Below, one piece after another: positions 26,180-35,104 of a stretch of 64,000 bases of DNA (the stretch's first letter is position 1; each line of letters begins with the position of its first letter). Source of the stretch: an uncultured candidate division WPS-2 bacterium (lineage in GTDB: Bacteria; Vulcanimicrobiota; Vulcanimicrobiia; Vulcanimicrobiales; Vulcanimicrobiaceae); contig CALEYW010000092.1 in NCBI GenBank assembly GCA_937927945.1, positions 1 to 64,000 on the forward strand, in the 5' to 3' direction. Position numbers and translations under genes: made by a program. Under the pieces are notes generated by a model, which did no database searches, was not told the DNA's origin, and saw only the letters and a list, made by a program, of their open reading frames with translations.

Positions 26180-27409
26180 GTGTCGTCGTCCCTCGTTGAG
26201 GTTCGCGCGGCGATCGTTGATCTGGTCGTCGGGGACGCGGACCACGCGGCGCGAGCCGCCGCCCGCCTCACGGAGATCGGCGGCTGGGATACCGCGTTGC
26301 CGCAAGCCGCGCGCTGGGGCGTGATCGCGCTGCTGCACGCGCGGCTGGACGACGCGAGCGCGCCGCCTGCCGACGTGCTCGCGACGCTGCGCGCCGAAGC
26401 GCTGCGCGGCGTGCTGCGCTCGCGCGAGGTCGTCGAGCGCGGCCTAGAGGTGCTGTGCCTGTTCGAGGCGGCGGGGATCGACGCGATCGCGATCAAGGGC
26501 GTCGGCGCAATCGGCACGCTCGGCGGACGTGCCGCCGCGCGGACGACCATGGACCTCGACGTGGTGGTGCGCGAGTGCGATGCGGCTGCGGCGCGGGCGC
26601 TGCTCCGCGATCACGGCTTTTGCGAGATCAACCCGCCGTTCGAGCGGCACATGGCGGACATCGCGCTGAGCCGAGAGCTTCACAACGTCGCGCGCACGTT
26701 ACGCAAGGGTCAGCTCGAGGTCGACATCCACTGGCGCTTCGGGCCGCGACCGCCGGCCGCGCTCGCGCCCGAGCGCCTCATCGCGCGGGCCGGCGACGTC
26801 ACGGTCGGCGCAGCGACGTTTCGTGCGGCGCATCCGGTCGACGCAGTCCTGATCGCCGTCCACCACGCGCTGCGTAGCGGGTTCGTGCCGCAAAACACCG
26901 TGCGTGACCTGTGCGACCTCGCGGCGTGGTGGGAAGACGGCCGCGCCCCGGCGGCGCTCGATGAGCTCATCGATACGGCGCGCCGAAGCGGCCTCGCAAC
27001 GTCGCTCCTCGCTTTGTGGGACACCGTGCTGCGACGCGCACCGCTGCATCCGCTGCGCGAAGGCTACGATCGGCTCGCCGCAACGCTGGACCGCAACGCG
27101 CGCGCCGAGGCCGTGCTCTTGGAACGGCATCTCGAGCACACGCTCCGCCACGGGAATCCGGCGCGATTCACGCTCGAGGTCTTCGCTCCGCGGGTCTACG
27201 CGCGTTGGCTGGTGGGCGCGCTCGCCCAAACGCTCCATCCCGCGCCGGCCGGCGAGCACGGCGGCGCGCCGTTGCCCGAACGCCGGCCGCTCGCGCGGCG
27301 CATCGCCAACCTGCCGGTGCGCTGCTGGCGCATCGTGTGCGAGCTGGCGCGCGTCGAGCGCATTCCGTCGTATCGCGCCGTCGCACGGGCGCAGAGCCGT
27401 TTCCACTGA
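26180..27409 (+). CDS. Nucleotidyltransferase-family protein (NTP_transf_5 type)
   Basis: A 409-residue protein of the uncharacterised nucleotidyltransferase family common in lasso and other RiPP clusters. The nucleotidyltransferase core is visible: GIDAIAIKGVGAIGTL then TMDLDVVVRE (metal-binding D-x-D), followed by LRDHGF and VDIHWRF. The C-terminal 200 residues are helical. It could modify the peptide with a nucleotide or use a nucleotide intermediate; the reaction is unknown. It starts with GTG 27 bases after the PqqD-like gene and ends six bases before the convergent sigma-factor gene. A basic end (RVERIPSYRAVARA) is unremarkable. Confidence 0.75.
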   Translation: MSSSLVEVRAAIVDLVVGDADHAARAAARLTEIGGWDTALPQAARWGVIALLHARLDDASAPPADVLATLRAEALRGVLRSREVVERGLEVLCLFEAAGIDAIAIKGVGAIGTLGGRAAARTTMDLDVVVRECDAAAARALLRDHGFCEINPPFERHMADIALSRELHNVARTLRKGQLEVDIHWRFGPRPPAALAPERLIARAGDVTVGAATFRAAHPVDAVLIAVHHALRSGFVPQNTVRDLCDLAAWWEDGRAPAALDELIDTARRSGLATSLLALWDTVLRRAPLHPLREGYDRLAATLDRNARAEAVLLERHLEHTLRHGNPARFTLEVFAPRVYARWLVGALAQTLHPAPAGEHGGAPLPERRPLARRIANLPVRCWRIVCELARVERIPSYRAVARAQSRFH

Positions 27410-27415
27410 GGCAGA

Positions 27416-28129
27416 TCACGCGACGCGCCGGCTCAGTTTTCCGAGCGCGCGCGCGAGCAGCTTCGAGACGTGACTCTGCGAGAGGCCGAGCCGCTCGCCG
27501 ATTTCGGTCTGCGTGAGCCCGGCTCCGTACGTACCGAGCACGATGGCGCGTTCGCGCTCGCCGAGCTCCGCCAATGCGACAGCGATCGCGACCCGCTCCT
27601 CGATGGCGAGTCCGGTGCGCCGATCGGCCAGCAGCTCGACGCGCTCGGGACCGCCGGACGAGCCGGGCTCGGGCAACGATACGTGATCCGCCCTGCGAAG
27701 GCTGCGCAGTTCGGCGATGACGTCGATACTGACGCCCAGTGCTGCGGCCATCTCCGCCGCGGCCGGCTCGCGGTGCCGCTCCGCGCAGAACGCGTCCCAC
27801 GCGTCGACGTATCGTTTTTCGAGCGCGCGCAGCGGGCGCGGGATGCGCACCAGACGCTCGTGATCTCGCACGTAGTGCATCAGCTCGCCGACGATCATGA
27901 TCCAGGCGTACGCCTCGAAAGGCGTCAGCAGCTCGGCGCGGTAGCAATGGGCTGCCTTGATGAGGCCGACCGCCGCGACTTGCTCGAGATCGGCCCGATC
28001 GTTGCCGCTCCGTTTGAACTTCTTCGCGGCACGGACGCACAGGTGGCGGAACGCTCCGACGACGGCGTTGCGACGGTCGATCGAACGTTCGGAACAATAC
28101 CGTGCGACGGCTTGCTCCCGGTCATTCAT
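27416..28129 (-). CDS. Alternative sigma factor (SigB/FliA-like group 3)
   Basis: A 237-residue sigma-70 family protein with region 2 (LEQVAAVGLIKAAHCYR, then FEAYAWIMIVGELMHYVRD), region 3 (REPAAAEMAAALGVSIDVI) and region 4 (ERERAIVLGTYGAGLTQTEI and LSQSHVSKLLARAL). It lacks region 1, typical of SigB/SigF/FliA-like factors. Its ATG overlaps the pilC stop (ATGA), so it is made with the pilus motor proteins and may activate pilus or motility promoters. No anti-sigma factor gene is adjacent. Confidence 0.85.
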   Translation of the reverse strand: MNDREQAVARYCSERSIDRRNAVVGAFRHLCVRAAKKFKRSGNDRADLEQVAAVGLIKAAHCYRAELLTPFEAYAWIMIVGELMHYVRDHERLVRIPRPLRALEKRYVDAWDAFCAERHREPAAAEMAAALGVSIDVIAELRSLRRADHVSLPEPGSSGGPERVELLADRRTGLAIEERVAIAVALAELGERERAIVLGTYGAGLTQTEIGERLGLSQSHVSKLLARALGKLSRRVA

Positions 28130-29352
28130 TTTGAAATGCTCCCGATGAGGCTGTAGAGGGGGATGAAAACCGAGAACACGATGAATCCGACGACGAGTCC
28201 TAAACCGCCGATCAGCGCCGGCTCGATCGCCGCACCCATCGTCGCGATCGCCGCCTCGACGTCGGCTTCGAAGTAGACGGCGACTTTCAGCAGCATGTCA
28301 TCGAGCAGGCCGGTCTCCTCGCCGATGCCGATGAGCGCCACCGCAAGCGAATCGAAGATGCGGGAAGCCACGAGCGCAGCGGTCAGAGCGCCGCCTTCGC
28401 GGACGCTCCGGTCGACACGCTCGAGCGCCGCTTCGTAGACCGGACTTCCGGCGACCGGGCGAACGACTTCGATCGCGGAGACCAGTTCGACGCCGGCGCG
28501 CAGCAGCGTCGCGAGCATGCGCGCGAGGCGCGCCGTGATCGCCTTGTGCAAGAGCGGACCGAGAATCGGGATGGAGAGCCGCACGCGATCCGCCAGCCGG
28601 GCTCCCGGCGCGGTGCGTGCTGACCAGAGCGTTGCGGCGAGCGCCGCGCAGAGTGCGATGCTCCCCGCGATCCAGATCGACGGACGTTGCATGGCCGCCG
28701 CGGTATCGAGGAGCAACCGGGTCGACGGCGGCACGTCGACGTGGAAGGCATCGAACATCTGCGCGAACATCGGAACGATGCGGACCAGGAGGAAGACGGT
28801 CAAAACGACGGCGGCCGTGACGACGACGAGCGGATAGGCCAGCGCCGCGCGGACTTTCTTTCGCAAATCCGCTTCGCGCTCGAGCATCGTCGCGAGGCGC
28901 TCGAGGACCTCGTCGAGGATCCCGCCGGTCTCACCGGCCCGAATCATGGCCACGTAGAGGGGCGGAAACACCCGCGGCCGGCGGCCGAAGGCGTCGCTCA
29001 GCGATATCCCACGCTCGATATCGGCCAAGATCGATCGAAGCGCTTCCGCCAGCGCTCCGTCGGACGCGCGGCCGATCGTGACGTCGAGCGAGCGCCGCAG
29101 CGGGACGCCGGCCCGCAGCAACGTTGCGAACGAACGGAAGAATGCGAGCAAAGCCCGGCGCGACGGGCGACCGACGTGCAGTGACGCCGCGACGCTTCGC
29201 GAGAGTCCGGCCTCCGGCTCGACCGCGGTGATGAAAAGCGCCCGCGTGCGGAGGCTGTCCAAGACCTCGTCGACGGAGCCTGCTTCGATGCGGCCGCGCA
29301 CGAGTTCGCCGTGCGCAGTCCGTGCCCGGTAACGATACAGCGTCCCGTTCAC
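28126..29352 (-). CDS. pilC: Type IV pilus platform protein PilC
   Basis: A 408-residue inner-membrane platform protein with two GspF/PilC repeats: first domain about 70-190 (FFRSFATLLRAGVPLRRSLD, MIRAGETGGILDEVL), second about 270-395 (ARMLATLLRAGVELVSAIE, GEETGLLDDML), each followed by hydrophobic helices. It is turned by the PilB and PilT motors to add or remove pilin. Length is as expected. It overlaps pilT before it and the sigma factor after it by four bases each. Confidence 0.92.
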   Translation of the reverse strand: MNGTLYRYRARTAHGELVRGRIEAGSVDEVLDSLRTRALFITAVEPEAGLSRSVAASLHVGRPSRRALLAFFRSFATLLRAGVPLRRSLDVTIGRASDGALAEALRSILADIERGISLSDAFGRRPRVFPPLYVAMIRAGETGGILDEVLERLATMLEREADLRKKVRAALAYPLVVVTAAVVLTVFLLVRIVPMFAQMFDAFHVDVPPSTRLLLDTAAAMQRPSIWIAGSIALCAALAATLWSARTAPGARLADRVRLSIPILGPLLHKAITARLARMLATLLRAGVELVSAIEVVRPVAGSPVYEAALERVDRSVREGGALTAALVASRIFDSLAVALIGIGEETGLLDDMLLKVAVYFEADVEAAIATMGAAIEPALIGGLGLVVGFIVFSVFIPLYSLIGSISK

Positions 29353-30425
29353 GACGCGCTCAGCCGGAGGTCGCGCACCTCGGCGCCGTGATTGGTCGCG
29401 GCCTGCGCATCGCTCAGGGCGATTTCGCCGCGCATCACCAGCTCCGAGAGGTGGGTCTCCAAAGTCTGCATGCCGTGCGCGCGGCCAGTGACGATCGCGT
29501 TGCGGAGCTGGTGCGTCTTTCCTTCGCGGATGAGCGCGCGCACCGCGTCGGTCCCGACCATCACCTCGGCGGCGACGCGCCGGCCGCCGCCTTCTCGACG
29601 CACGAGCCGGAGCGCCGCAATGCCGGCCAGCACGGCCGCAAGCTGCGAACGGACTTGCGCGTGGGCATCCGGGGGAAACGCGTCGACGATTCGGTCGATC
29701 GTCTGGGCTGCGTCGTTGGTGTGCAGCGTGGCGAGCACGAGGTGTCCCGTCTCCGCTGCCGTGAGGGCTGCTTCGATCGTCGCGCGATCGCGCATTTCCC
29801 CGATGACGATCACGTCCGGGTCAGCCCGCATGAAGCCTCGCAGCGCCTCGGCGAAGTCGCTCACGTCACGCCCGACCTGCGTATGCGTCACGACCGAACG
29901 CATCGACCGGTGGACGTACTCGATCGGGTCTTCCACGGTGACGACGTGACGTTCCGAGGTGCGGTTGATGCGGTCGACCAGAGCGGCGAGCGCCGTCGTC
30001 TTGCCGCATCCGGTGGGTCCGGTGAAGAGCGCGAGGCCCGACGCACGCTGCGCGAGGGCGTTCACCGCGCTCGGCAGGCCGAGCTCGTCCAATGTCGGCA
30101 CCCGCACGGCAAGGAGGCGGATCGCAACGCGAATCCCGCCATCGTGCCGGTACGCGTGGATGCGATACGGTCCGCCGTCAGCCTCACGCGCAGCCGCGCC
30201 GTCGGCGGTCCCGCGCGCGTCGAGACGCGCACGCTGATCGGCACAGAGTACGGTCGCCAGGAAGCCGCGCACCGCCGCGTCCTCGATCGGCCGCACGTCG
30301 GTCGCCACGAGGCGTCCGTCGATCCGCAGTGCGGGCGGTTCGTTTCCGCCAAAATGGACGTCGGTGGCGTTCCGGCCCCGTGCCCCACCGATGAGGTCTT
30401 GCACGCGAATTGCGTCGAGGCTCAT
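29349..30425 (-). CDS. pilT: Pilus retraction ATPase PilT
   Basis: A 358-residue hexameric motor ATPase. Walker A GPTGCGKTT (about 127), Asp box VVTVEDPIEYVH, Walker B VIVIGEMRD and His box TLHTNDAAQTIDRIVD are all in place. PilT rather than PilB identity is supported by AVRALIREGKTHQLRN near the end, the counterpart of the AIRNLIRE retraction motif. The ATG at 30425 overlaps the pilB stop (ATGA). It drives pilus retraction, hence twitching or DNA uptake. Confidence 0.93.
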   Translation of the reverse strand: MSLDAIRVQDLIGGARGRNATDVHFGGNEPPALRIDGRLVATDVRPIEDAAVRGFLATVLCADQRARLDARGTADGAAAREADGGPYRIHAYRHDGGIRVAIRLLAVRVPTLDELGLPSAVNALAQRASGLALFTGPTGCGKTTALAALVDRINRTSERHVVTVEDPIEYVHRSMRSVVTHTQVGRDVSDFAEALRGFMRADPDVIVIGEMRDRATIEAALTAAETGHLVLATLHTNDAAQTIDRIVDAFPPDAHAQVRSQLAAVLAGIAALRLVRREGGGRRVAAEVMVGTDAVRALIREGKTHQLRNAIVTGRAHGMQTLETHLSELVMRGEIALSDAQAATNHGAEVRDLRLSAS

Positions 30426-31888
30426 CGGCGGGCGGGCCAAGCGACGACGCGCGCGATCTCATCGAACGTCGTGACGCCCCGGAGGAGCTTTTCCACCGCG
30501 TCCTCGGCCATCGACCGGTAGGCGTTGCGTGACGCCAACTGCGCGACCGTAACGCTCGAAGCACCGCTCGCGATGGCGTCGCGCACCGCATCGTCGACGT
30601 CCATCAATTCGTAGACGCCGACGCGGCCGATATATCCGGACCCGGCGCACGTTCGGCACCCGCCGGCGAGGTACCAATGGTCTTGCTGCGTGCCGAGCGC
30701 TTCACGGACGCCGAGCGGGATCGACGCAACGACACGGCACTGTTCGCACAGCGTCCGCACCAGCCGTTGCGCGACCACGGCGGTGAGGGCCGCCGCCAGC
30801 GAGTGCCGCGCCACGCCCAGTTCCGTGAGCCGATCGATCGTTCGCGGCGCGTCGTTCGCGTGCAGGGTGGTGAACACGATCTGACCGGCGAGCGCCGCGG
30901 AAACCGCGACGGCCGCCGTCTCAGCGTCACGCATCTCGCCGACCATGACGGCATTCGTGTCCTGCCGCATGAAGGAGCGCAGCACGACCGGAAAGGTCAA
31001 CCCGGAGCGCGCGTTCACTTGGACTTGCGAGATGTTCGACAGCCGCATCTCGATCGGATCTTCAACCGAAGCGACGTTGCGGGAAACGGCATCGAGCTGA
31101 GCGAGCGAGGCGTACAGGGTGGTCGTCTTTCCGCTCCCGGTCGGGCCGGAGACGACGACGAAGCCCCAGGGTGCCGCGACGATGCTCCGGTAGCGCTCGA
31201 GGATCGCCGCCGGCATCCCGAGCGTCGCGAGATCGGGGGCGGCAGCGTAGCGATCCAACAAACGCACGACGAGTTTCTCACCGTCGATCGTGGGGACCGA
31301 CGAGACCCGTGCGTCGATTTCGCGCTGCTCGAACGGGATGCCGCAGCGTCCGTCTTGCGGCTGACGGCGGTCGGCGATATCGAGTCCAGCGAGCAGTTTC
31401 AGCCGCGAGGAGAAGGCGGGAAAGAGCTCCGCGGGAATCGCCTCGAGTTCGCGCAGCACGCCGTCGACCCGGTAGCGGACGCGTCCGCCGCCGCCGGCCA
31501 TCGGTTCGATGTGGATGTCGCTGGCATGTCCGGCGATCGCACGCGCGAAGACGAGGTCGACGCTGCGAACTGCGGGCGCGTCGGCGCTGCGATTGCGTTC
31601 GACCTCGCGCGGCTGCGCTTCGCCGTACGCTGCCCGCAGATTCTCGCGAATTGCGTCGCGCGCCATCGGCAACGGACGAATTCGCATCCGCGTTGCGGCG
31701 CGAAGCGTGTCCAGAACCTCGGCGTCATCGGGATCGGGGACGGCGATGACGAGCGTGCCGTCGACGACGTTCAGCGGGAGAACGTCGTGGCGGAAAGCCA
31801 GCGCGCGCGGGACCCGCGCAACCGCTTCCGGCAGCGATGAGAATCCGAAGGCCGGTGCCGGAGAAGAAGAGGAACGCGAAAGCGCCAT
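30422..31888 (-). CDS. pilB: Pilus extension ATPase PilB
   Basis: A 488-residue GspE/PilB-type motor. It has a shortened N-terminal domain, then HASDIHIEP, Walker A SGPTGSGKTTT (about 244), ASVEDPIE, Walker B AVMVGEMRD, FTTLHANDAPRTIDRL and a tetracysteine zinc site, CEQC with CRTC 27 residues later, that is typical of extension ATPases and missing from PilT. It powers pilin polymerisation. It heads the operon pilB-pilT-pilC-sigma factor. Confidence 0.93.
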   Translation of the reverse strand: MALSRSSSSPAPAFGFSSLPEAVARVPRALAFRHDVLPLNVVDGTLVIAVPDPDDAEVLDTLRAATRMRIRPLPMARDAIRENLRAAYGEAQPREVERNRSADAPAVRSVDLVFARAIAGHASDIHIEPMAGGGGRVRYRVDGVLRELEAIPAELFPAFSSRLKLLAGLDIADRRQPQDGRCGIPFEQREIDARVSSVPTIDGEKLVVRLLDRYAAAPDLATLGMPAAILERYRSIVAAPWGFVVVSGPTGSGKTTTLYASLAQLDAVSRNVASVEDPIEMRLSNISQVQVNARSGLTFPVVLRSFMRQDTNAVMVGEMRDAETAAVAVSAALAGQIVFTTLHANDAPRTIDRLTELGVARHSLAAALTAVVAQRLVRTLCEQCRVVASIPLGVREALGTQQDHWYLAGGCRTCAGSGYIGRVGVYELMDVDDAVRDAIASGASSVTVAQLASRNAYRSMAEDAVEKLLRGVTTFDEIARVVAWPARR

Positions 31889-32124
31889 GCCGGTGCGGTG
31901 ACCTCAGAGGGACGAAGAAACCGGGTCACTCGACGGACGCTACACCCATCGCGCCACCGGCCTTGGTCAGAAATCGGAAACACGCCGGCAAAGTAGAGGC
32001 AACATTTCAGGGGAAAGCTTAAATTTTCTTAACCTACGATAATCTGCATGCTACGACCGGATAGCGAATGCCGCGACATGGGATGCACCGCCGGTGCCTG
32101 CCGACGGGCAAGATACGGAGCGAG
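31889..32124. promoter_or_regulatory. Divergent promoter region of pilB and the YjbQ gene
   Basis: A 236-base gap between divergent genes. The stretch 32005-32050 is the most AT-rich here (AAGCTTAAATTTTCTTAACC, then GATAAT at 32038-32043), consistent with a promoter for the plus-strand gene. No repressor palindrome stands out. Confidence 0.35.
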
Positions 32125-32553
32125 ATGACCGTTACGCACACCGAATACCTGACGATTCGCACCGAGCGGCGCTACGAGATCCGCGACATCACGGGTGAGG
32201 TGGAACGTGTCCGCGCGGCGGCCGGATTGTGGGACGGATTCGTGCTCGTCAGCACAATGCACATCACGTCCAGCATCTTCGTGAACGATCACGAGTCGGG
32301 GCTGTGGCACGACATCATGACGTGGCTCGAGGGCCTCGCGCCCACAGGTCTCGACTACGAGCACCATCTGACCGGTGAAGACAACGCGGACGCGCACCTC
32401 AAGCGCATGATCCTCGGGCATCAAGTGATCGTGCCCGTGACGAACGGCACGCTCGATCTCGGCCCATGGGAGCGCGTGCACTACGGCGAGTTCGACGGTC
32501 AGCGTTCGAAGCGCGTCGTGCTCAAAGTGTTCGGCGTGCTGGCGCCGGCGTAG
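32125..32553 (+). CDS. YjbQ/UPF0047 family protein
   Basis: A 142-residue protein of the YjbQ family. Conserved pieces: STMHITSSIFVNDHESGLWHDI, DNADAHLKRMILGHQVIVPV and GPWERVHYGEFDGQR, with the His residues that form the metal or active site. Some members have thiamine-phosphate-synthase activity in tests, but their natural role is unsettled. The ATG at 32125 has GGAG six to seven bases ahead; an earlier in-frame ATG at 32068 adds 19 residues without similarity. Complete length. Confidence 0.85.
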   Translation: MTVTHTEYLTIRTERRYEIRDITGEVERVRAAAGLWDGFVLVSTMHITSSIFVNDHESGLWHDIMTWLEGLAPTGLDYEHHLTGEDNADAHLKRMILGHQVIVPVTNGTLDLGPWERVHYGEFDGQRSKRVVLKVFGVLAPA

Positions 32554-32604
32554 CGCGCCTGGCGAGGCGCGTTTCGGAACAGGCTTCCGCCGCGCCCTGC
32601 CGGT

Positions 32605-34308
32605 TCAGAGCATGGTGCGTCGTGCCTCCTCGTTGCGCGCCCAGTAGGAGCGCAGGTTTGCCGCGTGGCCGGCGACGTGGCCGTGGAGGCCCTCGAGCAG
32701 CGCGACTTCGTCGTCGCTCAAGTCGGGGTGCCAGAGATCGACGATGAAGACGACGCGTTCGCGGTCGCTGTCGTTCCACGCGTCGTGGACGAACGCGTCG
32801 TCGAAGACGATGCAGCGGCCCGGCGTCCACGTGCCGGGAACGTCGCCGACGGTGAGCCCGCAGTCGGACGGCACCTCGAGCGCGAGGTGGACACGCAAGC
32901 GCAGGTTCGTCGGCCCCGCGTGCGGCACGATGCGCGTGTGCGGAGCGAGCCGCGAGAAGTACGCAAGTCCGGCGGGACCGCGCACGATGCGATGCCGTTC
33001 GATCGCCGCGGCCGTCACCGGGCATCGCGCGTAGACCTCGTCGTTGCGCAGGCCGCGTTCGTAGAGCAGCGAGACGTCCCAGTTCCCGAGGCGGGCGATG
33101 TTCTCGCTCTCCGCGTGGAAGGCGCCGACGTGCAGCGCCCGGCATTCGCGTGCGATCTGCGGTGCAAGCCGCTCGAGATCCGCCACGATCGGAAAGGCCG
33201 CCGGATCGTGCCACGGCCGCGCGGTCAAACCGGGATAGCGTTGCAGCGTCGCGCGCCCGGCGCCATCGCGCAGCCCCGCGACGTACGCGGCGAAGCGCGG
33301 CGGCAACGGCTGAGCCTGCGCGAGGACGCCGTGCGCTTCGAGCCGCGCATGGAGGTCGGCGGGAGTGTTCGCCTCCTGCAGCGCGGTGCGAACCCGGTCG
33401 GCGATGAATGCCCCGCGCCGTTCATCCGCGCTCGCCGCGGCGATCGCAACGTCGGCAAGCTCGCGCCAACGTTCGAGCGAGAGGCGTTTGTCCCACGGCG
33501 TATTCCATGCGTTCAAGAGCGCGGTACCGACTCGGGCCAGAACGCCGGCGCCGGCTGCGTCGCCGGCGGCGAGGGTGGCAAGCCCCGCGAGAACGAGCGG
33601 TTCTCCGACCGCCTGCGCCGCACGCGTCGACGTCAACGCCGCGGCGTCCGGTTCGCCCGCATTCGCGAAGGCGGCGGCGTATGCCGAGAGCAGGCTCGTC
33701 TCGTCGTCGCGTTCGATGTGCAGCGTGCCGCCCTCGAAGACGGGCGGAACGATCGAGGCACGAGCGCGGCCCCACTCCGCGAGCTGCGAGATCCGGGCGA
33801 GCCACGGCGACGGCGAGCCGTCGGCGCGCGCCGCCTGTTCGGCCTCGTTCGCCATATGAAGAACGAGCAAATCGGCGGCCTCCGCCGGCGTCACGTCGAT
33901 CGGCGTGGCGTGGTCACGCTGCGGCAAGCGCACCGTTGAGGCGATGTCGTCCGGCGCGGCGGCGATCGCCGAGAACAGATCGCGGCGGTCGATCGAGCAG
34001 AAGAGGAAGACCAGCCGCTCCGCATCCGCGCCCACCAGCTCGCGGACGGCCTCGCGTTCGCGCGGGTCGACCAGTGCGCGCGCGAACGAGTCCGTTGCGT
34101 AGACGCTGTGCATCAAGCCGGCCAACCTCACGCGCATCGGCTGCGCCCAGCGCTCGAGGATGGCGTGCGTGCCGGCGAGATGATGCAGTAGCGACGAGCG
34201 GCCGTGGGACAAGGCGTCGGCACCGCGCTGCGTGAGTTCCGCCAGAACGTGCCCAACGGTTTGCATGCCTGGCGATACTTCGTGGCCCGCGGAGCCGTTT
34301 CGTGCCAT
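32605..34308 (-). CDS. Two-domain protein ending in an Asp/Asn beta-hydroxylase domain
   Basis: A 567-residue protein. The first 140 residues (HLAGTHAILERW, LAGLMHSVYATDSF, ERLVFLFCSID) resemble the DUF6817-type domain. A helical tetratricopeptide-like middle follows (about 150-350). The last 190 residues are a 2-oxoglutarate/Fe(II) aspartyl/asparaginyl beta-hydroxylase domain: RIVPHAGPTNLRLRVHLAL, WTPGRCIVFDDAFVHDAWN and VVFIVDLWHPDL, with the iron His residues. It could hydroxylate a peptide or protein side chain; the target is unknown. ATG 34308 has GGAGA eight bases upstream; an in-frame start 60 bases earlier is possible. Confidence 0.7.
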   Translation of the reverse strand: MARNGSAGHEVSPGMQTVGHVLAELTQRGADALSHGRSSLLHHLAGTHAILERWAQPMRVRLAGLMHSVYATDSFARALVDPREREAVRELVGADAERLVFLFCSIDRRDLFSAIAAAPDDIASTVRLPQRDHATPIDVTPAEAADLLVLHMANEAEQAARADGSPSPWLARISQLAEWGRARASIVPPVFEGGTLHIERDDETSLLSAYAAAFANAGEPDAAALTSTRAAQAVGEPLVLAGLATLAAGDAAGAGVLARVGTALLNAWNTPWDKRLSLERWRELADVAIAAASADERRGAFIADRVRTALQEANTPADLHARLEAHGVLAQAQPLPPRFAAYVAGLRDGAGRATLQRYPGLTARPWHDPAAFPIVADLERLAPQIARECRALHVGAFHAESENIARLGNWDVSLLYERGLRNDEVYARCPVTAAAIERHRIVRGPAGLAYFSRLAPHTRIVPHAGPTNLRLRVHLALEVPSDCGLTVGDVPGTWTPGRCIVFDDAFVHDAWNDSDRERVVFIVDLWHPDLSDDEVALLEGLHGHVAGHAANLRSYWARNEEARRTML

Positions 34309-34474
34309 CGGTTGCGTTCTCCAACGGTTCAACGATGCGCCTGGTTGAGATCGCGCCGACCGTTCCACGAGGCCCGGCTGGCGAAACTTCCGTTTCTTAT
34401 GAAATTCTCAGGGCACAAGGGCATAGGATACATCATGACCGGCCTATGTAGGCCGCTGGAAGGACCCCGCATTC

Positions 34475-35020
34475 ATGTTTCATCGTCTTTCGAAATTCAT
34501 CACCGCCTGCGGCATGGCGGCTGCGCTCGCAGTCGGAGCGCTGCCGAAGCCCGCAGCGGCAAGCACGCAGTCGACGCTCACCACCGCGATCGGCGCGGCG
34601 GCGCTCATCGGCGGACTCATTCTCTACAACAACTACCAGCACAAACGGCAAGCGGCGAACGCCATCGTCGGCTATACCCGCAACGGCGGTACCGTGTACG
34701 GCGACGGCCGGATCGCGATGCCGAACGGACAGACGATCTATCCGAACAGCAACGGCACGTATCCGTGGGGACAGACCGCCTACTACAACCCGAACGCGAA
34801 CGGCTACGCGTACGATACGCAGCGCACGGGGCAATACGACGTGACACACCGCCACGGTAACGGCCACGCCTACGGGTACGGACACGGCAACGGCAACGCG
34901 TACGGCCACGATAACGGAAACGATATGCGCGGCAACGGCGATCACGGCAACAACGATCGCGCAAGAGGCGATCACGGCCACCATCAGAACCCGCCCGACG
35001 ACAACCAGCATCCGCACTAG
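34475..35020 (+). CDS. Secreted or anchored low-complexity Gly/Asn/His-rich protein
   Basis: A 181-residue protein. A signal peptide (about 1-29, ending AAAS) is followed by a second hydrophobic stretch (AIGAAALIGGLILYN), so it may stay in the membrane. A middle with repeated YP.SNGTYPWGQT-like segments follows, and the last 60 residues are repeats of His-Gly-Asn-Gly (HGNGHAYGYGHGNGNAYGHD). The tail could bind metals or be a flexible surface layer. No family is recognised. The gene is followed by a perfect long hairpin. Confidence 0.55.
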   Translation: MFHRLSKFITACGMAAALAVGALPKPAAASTQSTLTTAIGAAALIGGLILYNNYQHKRQAANAIVGYTRNGGTVYGDGRIAMPNGQTIYPNSNGTYPWGQTAYYNPNANGYAYDTQRTGQYDVTHRHGNGHAYGYGHGNGNAYGHDNGNDMRGNGDHGNNDRARGDHGHHQNPPDDNQHPH

Positions 35021-35032
35021 ACGCCCACGAAC

Positions 35033-35073
35033 GAACGAGGGCCGCGACGCTGGATGCGTCGCGGCCCTCGTTC
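35033..35073. terminator. Bidirectional terminator, perfect 18-bp stem
   Basis: An uninterrupted 18-bp inverted repeat (35033-35050 with 35056-35073) with a 5-base loop lies between convergent genes. It has almost no T-run on either side, unlike classical intrinsic terminators, but its position and strength make it the likely common end of both transcripts. Confidence 0.7.
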
Positions 35074-35104
35074 TGCCACCAACAGGCCGGAATGGCCGCG
35101 TGTG

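Noticed and set aside
24343..27409. Calling the cassette a lasso-peptide cluster
   Set aside because: No asparagine-synthetase-like cyclase or transglutaminase-like protease is present within the window, and the core has no obvious acceptor ring pattern.
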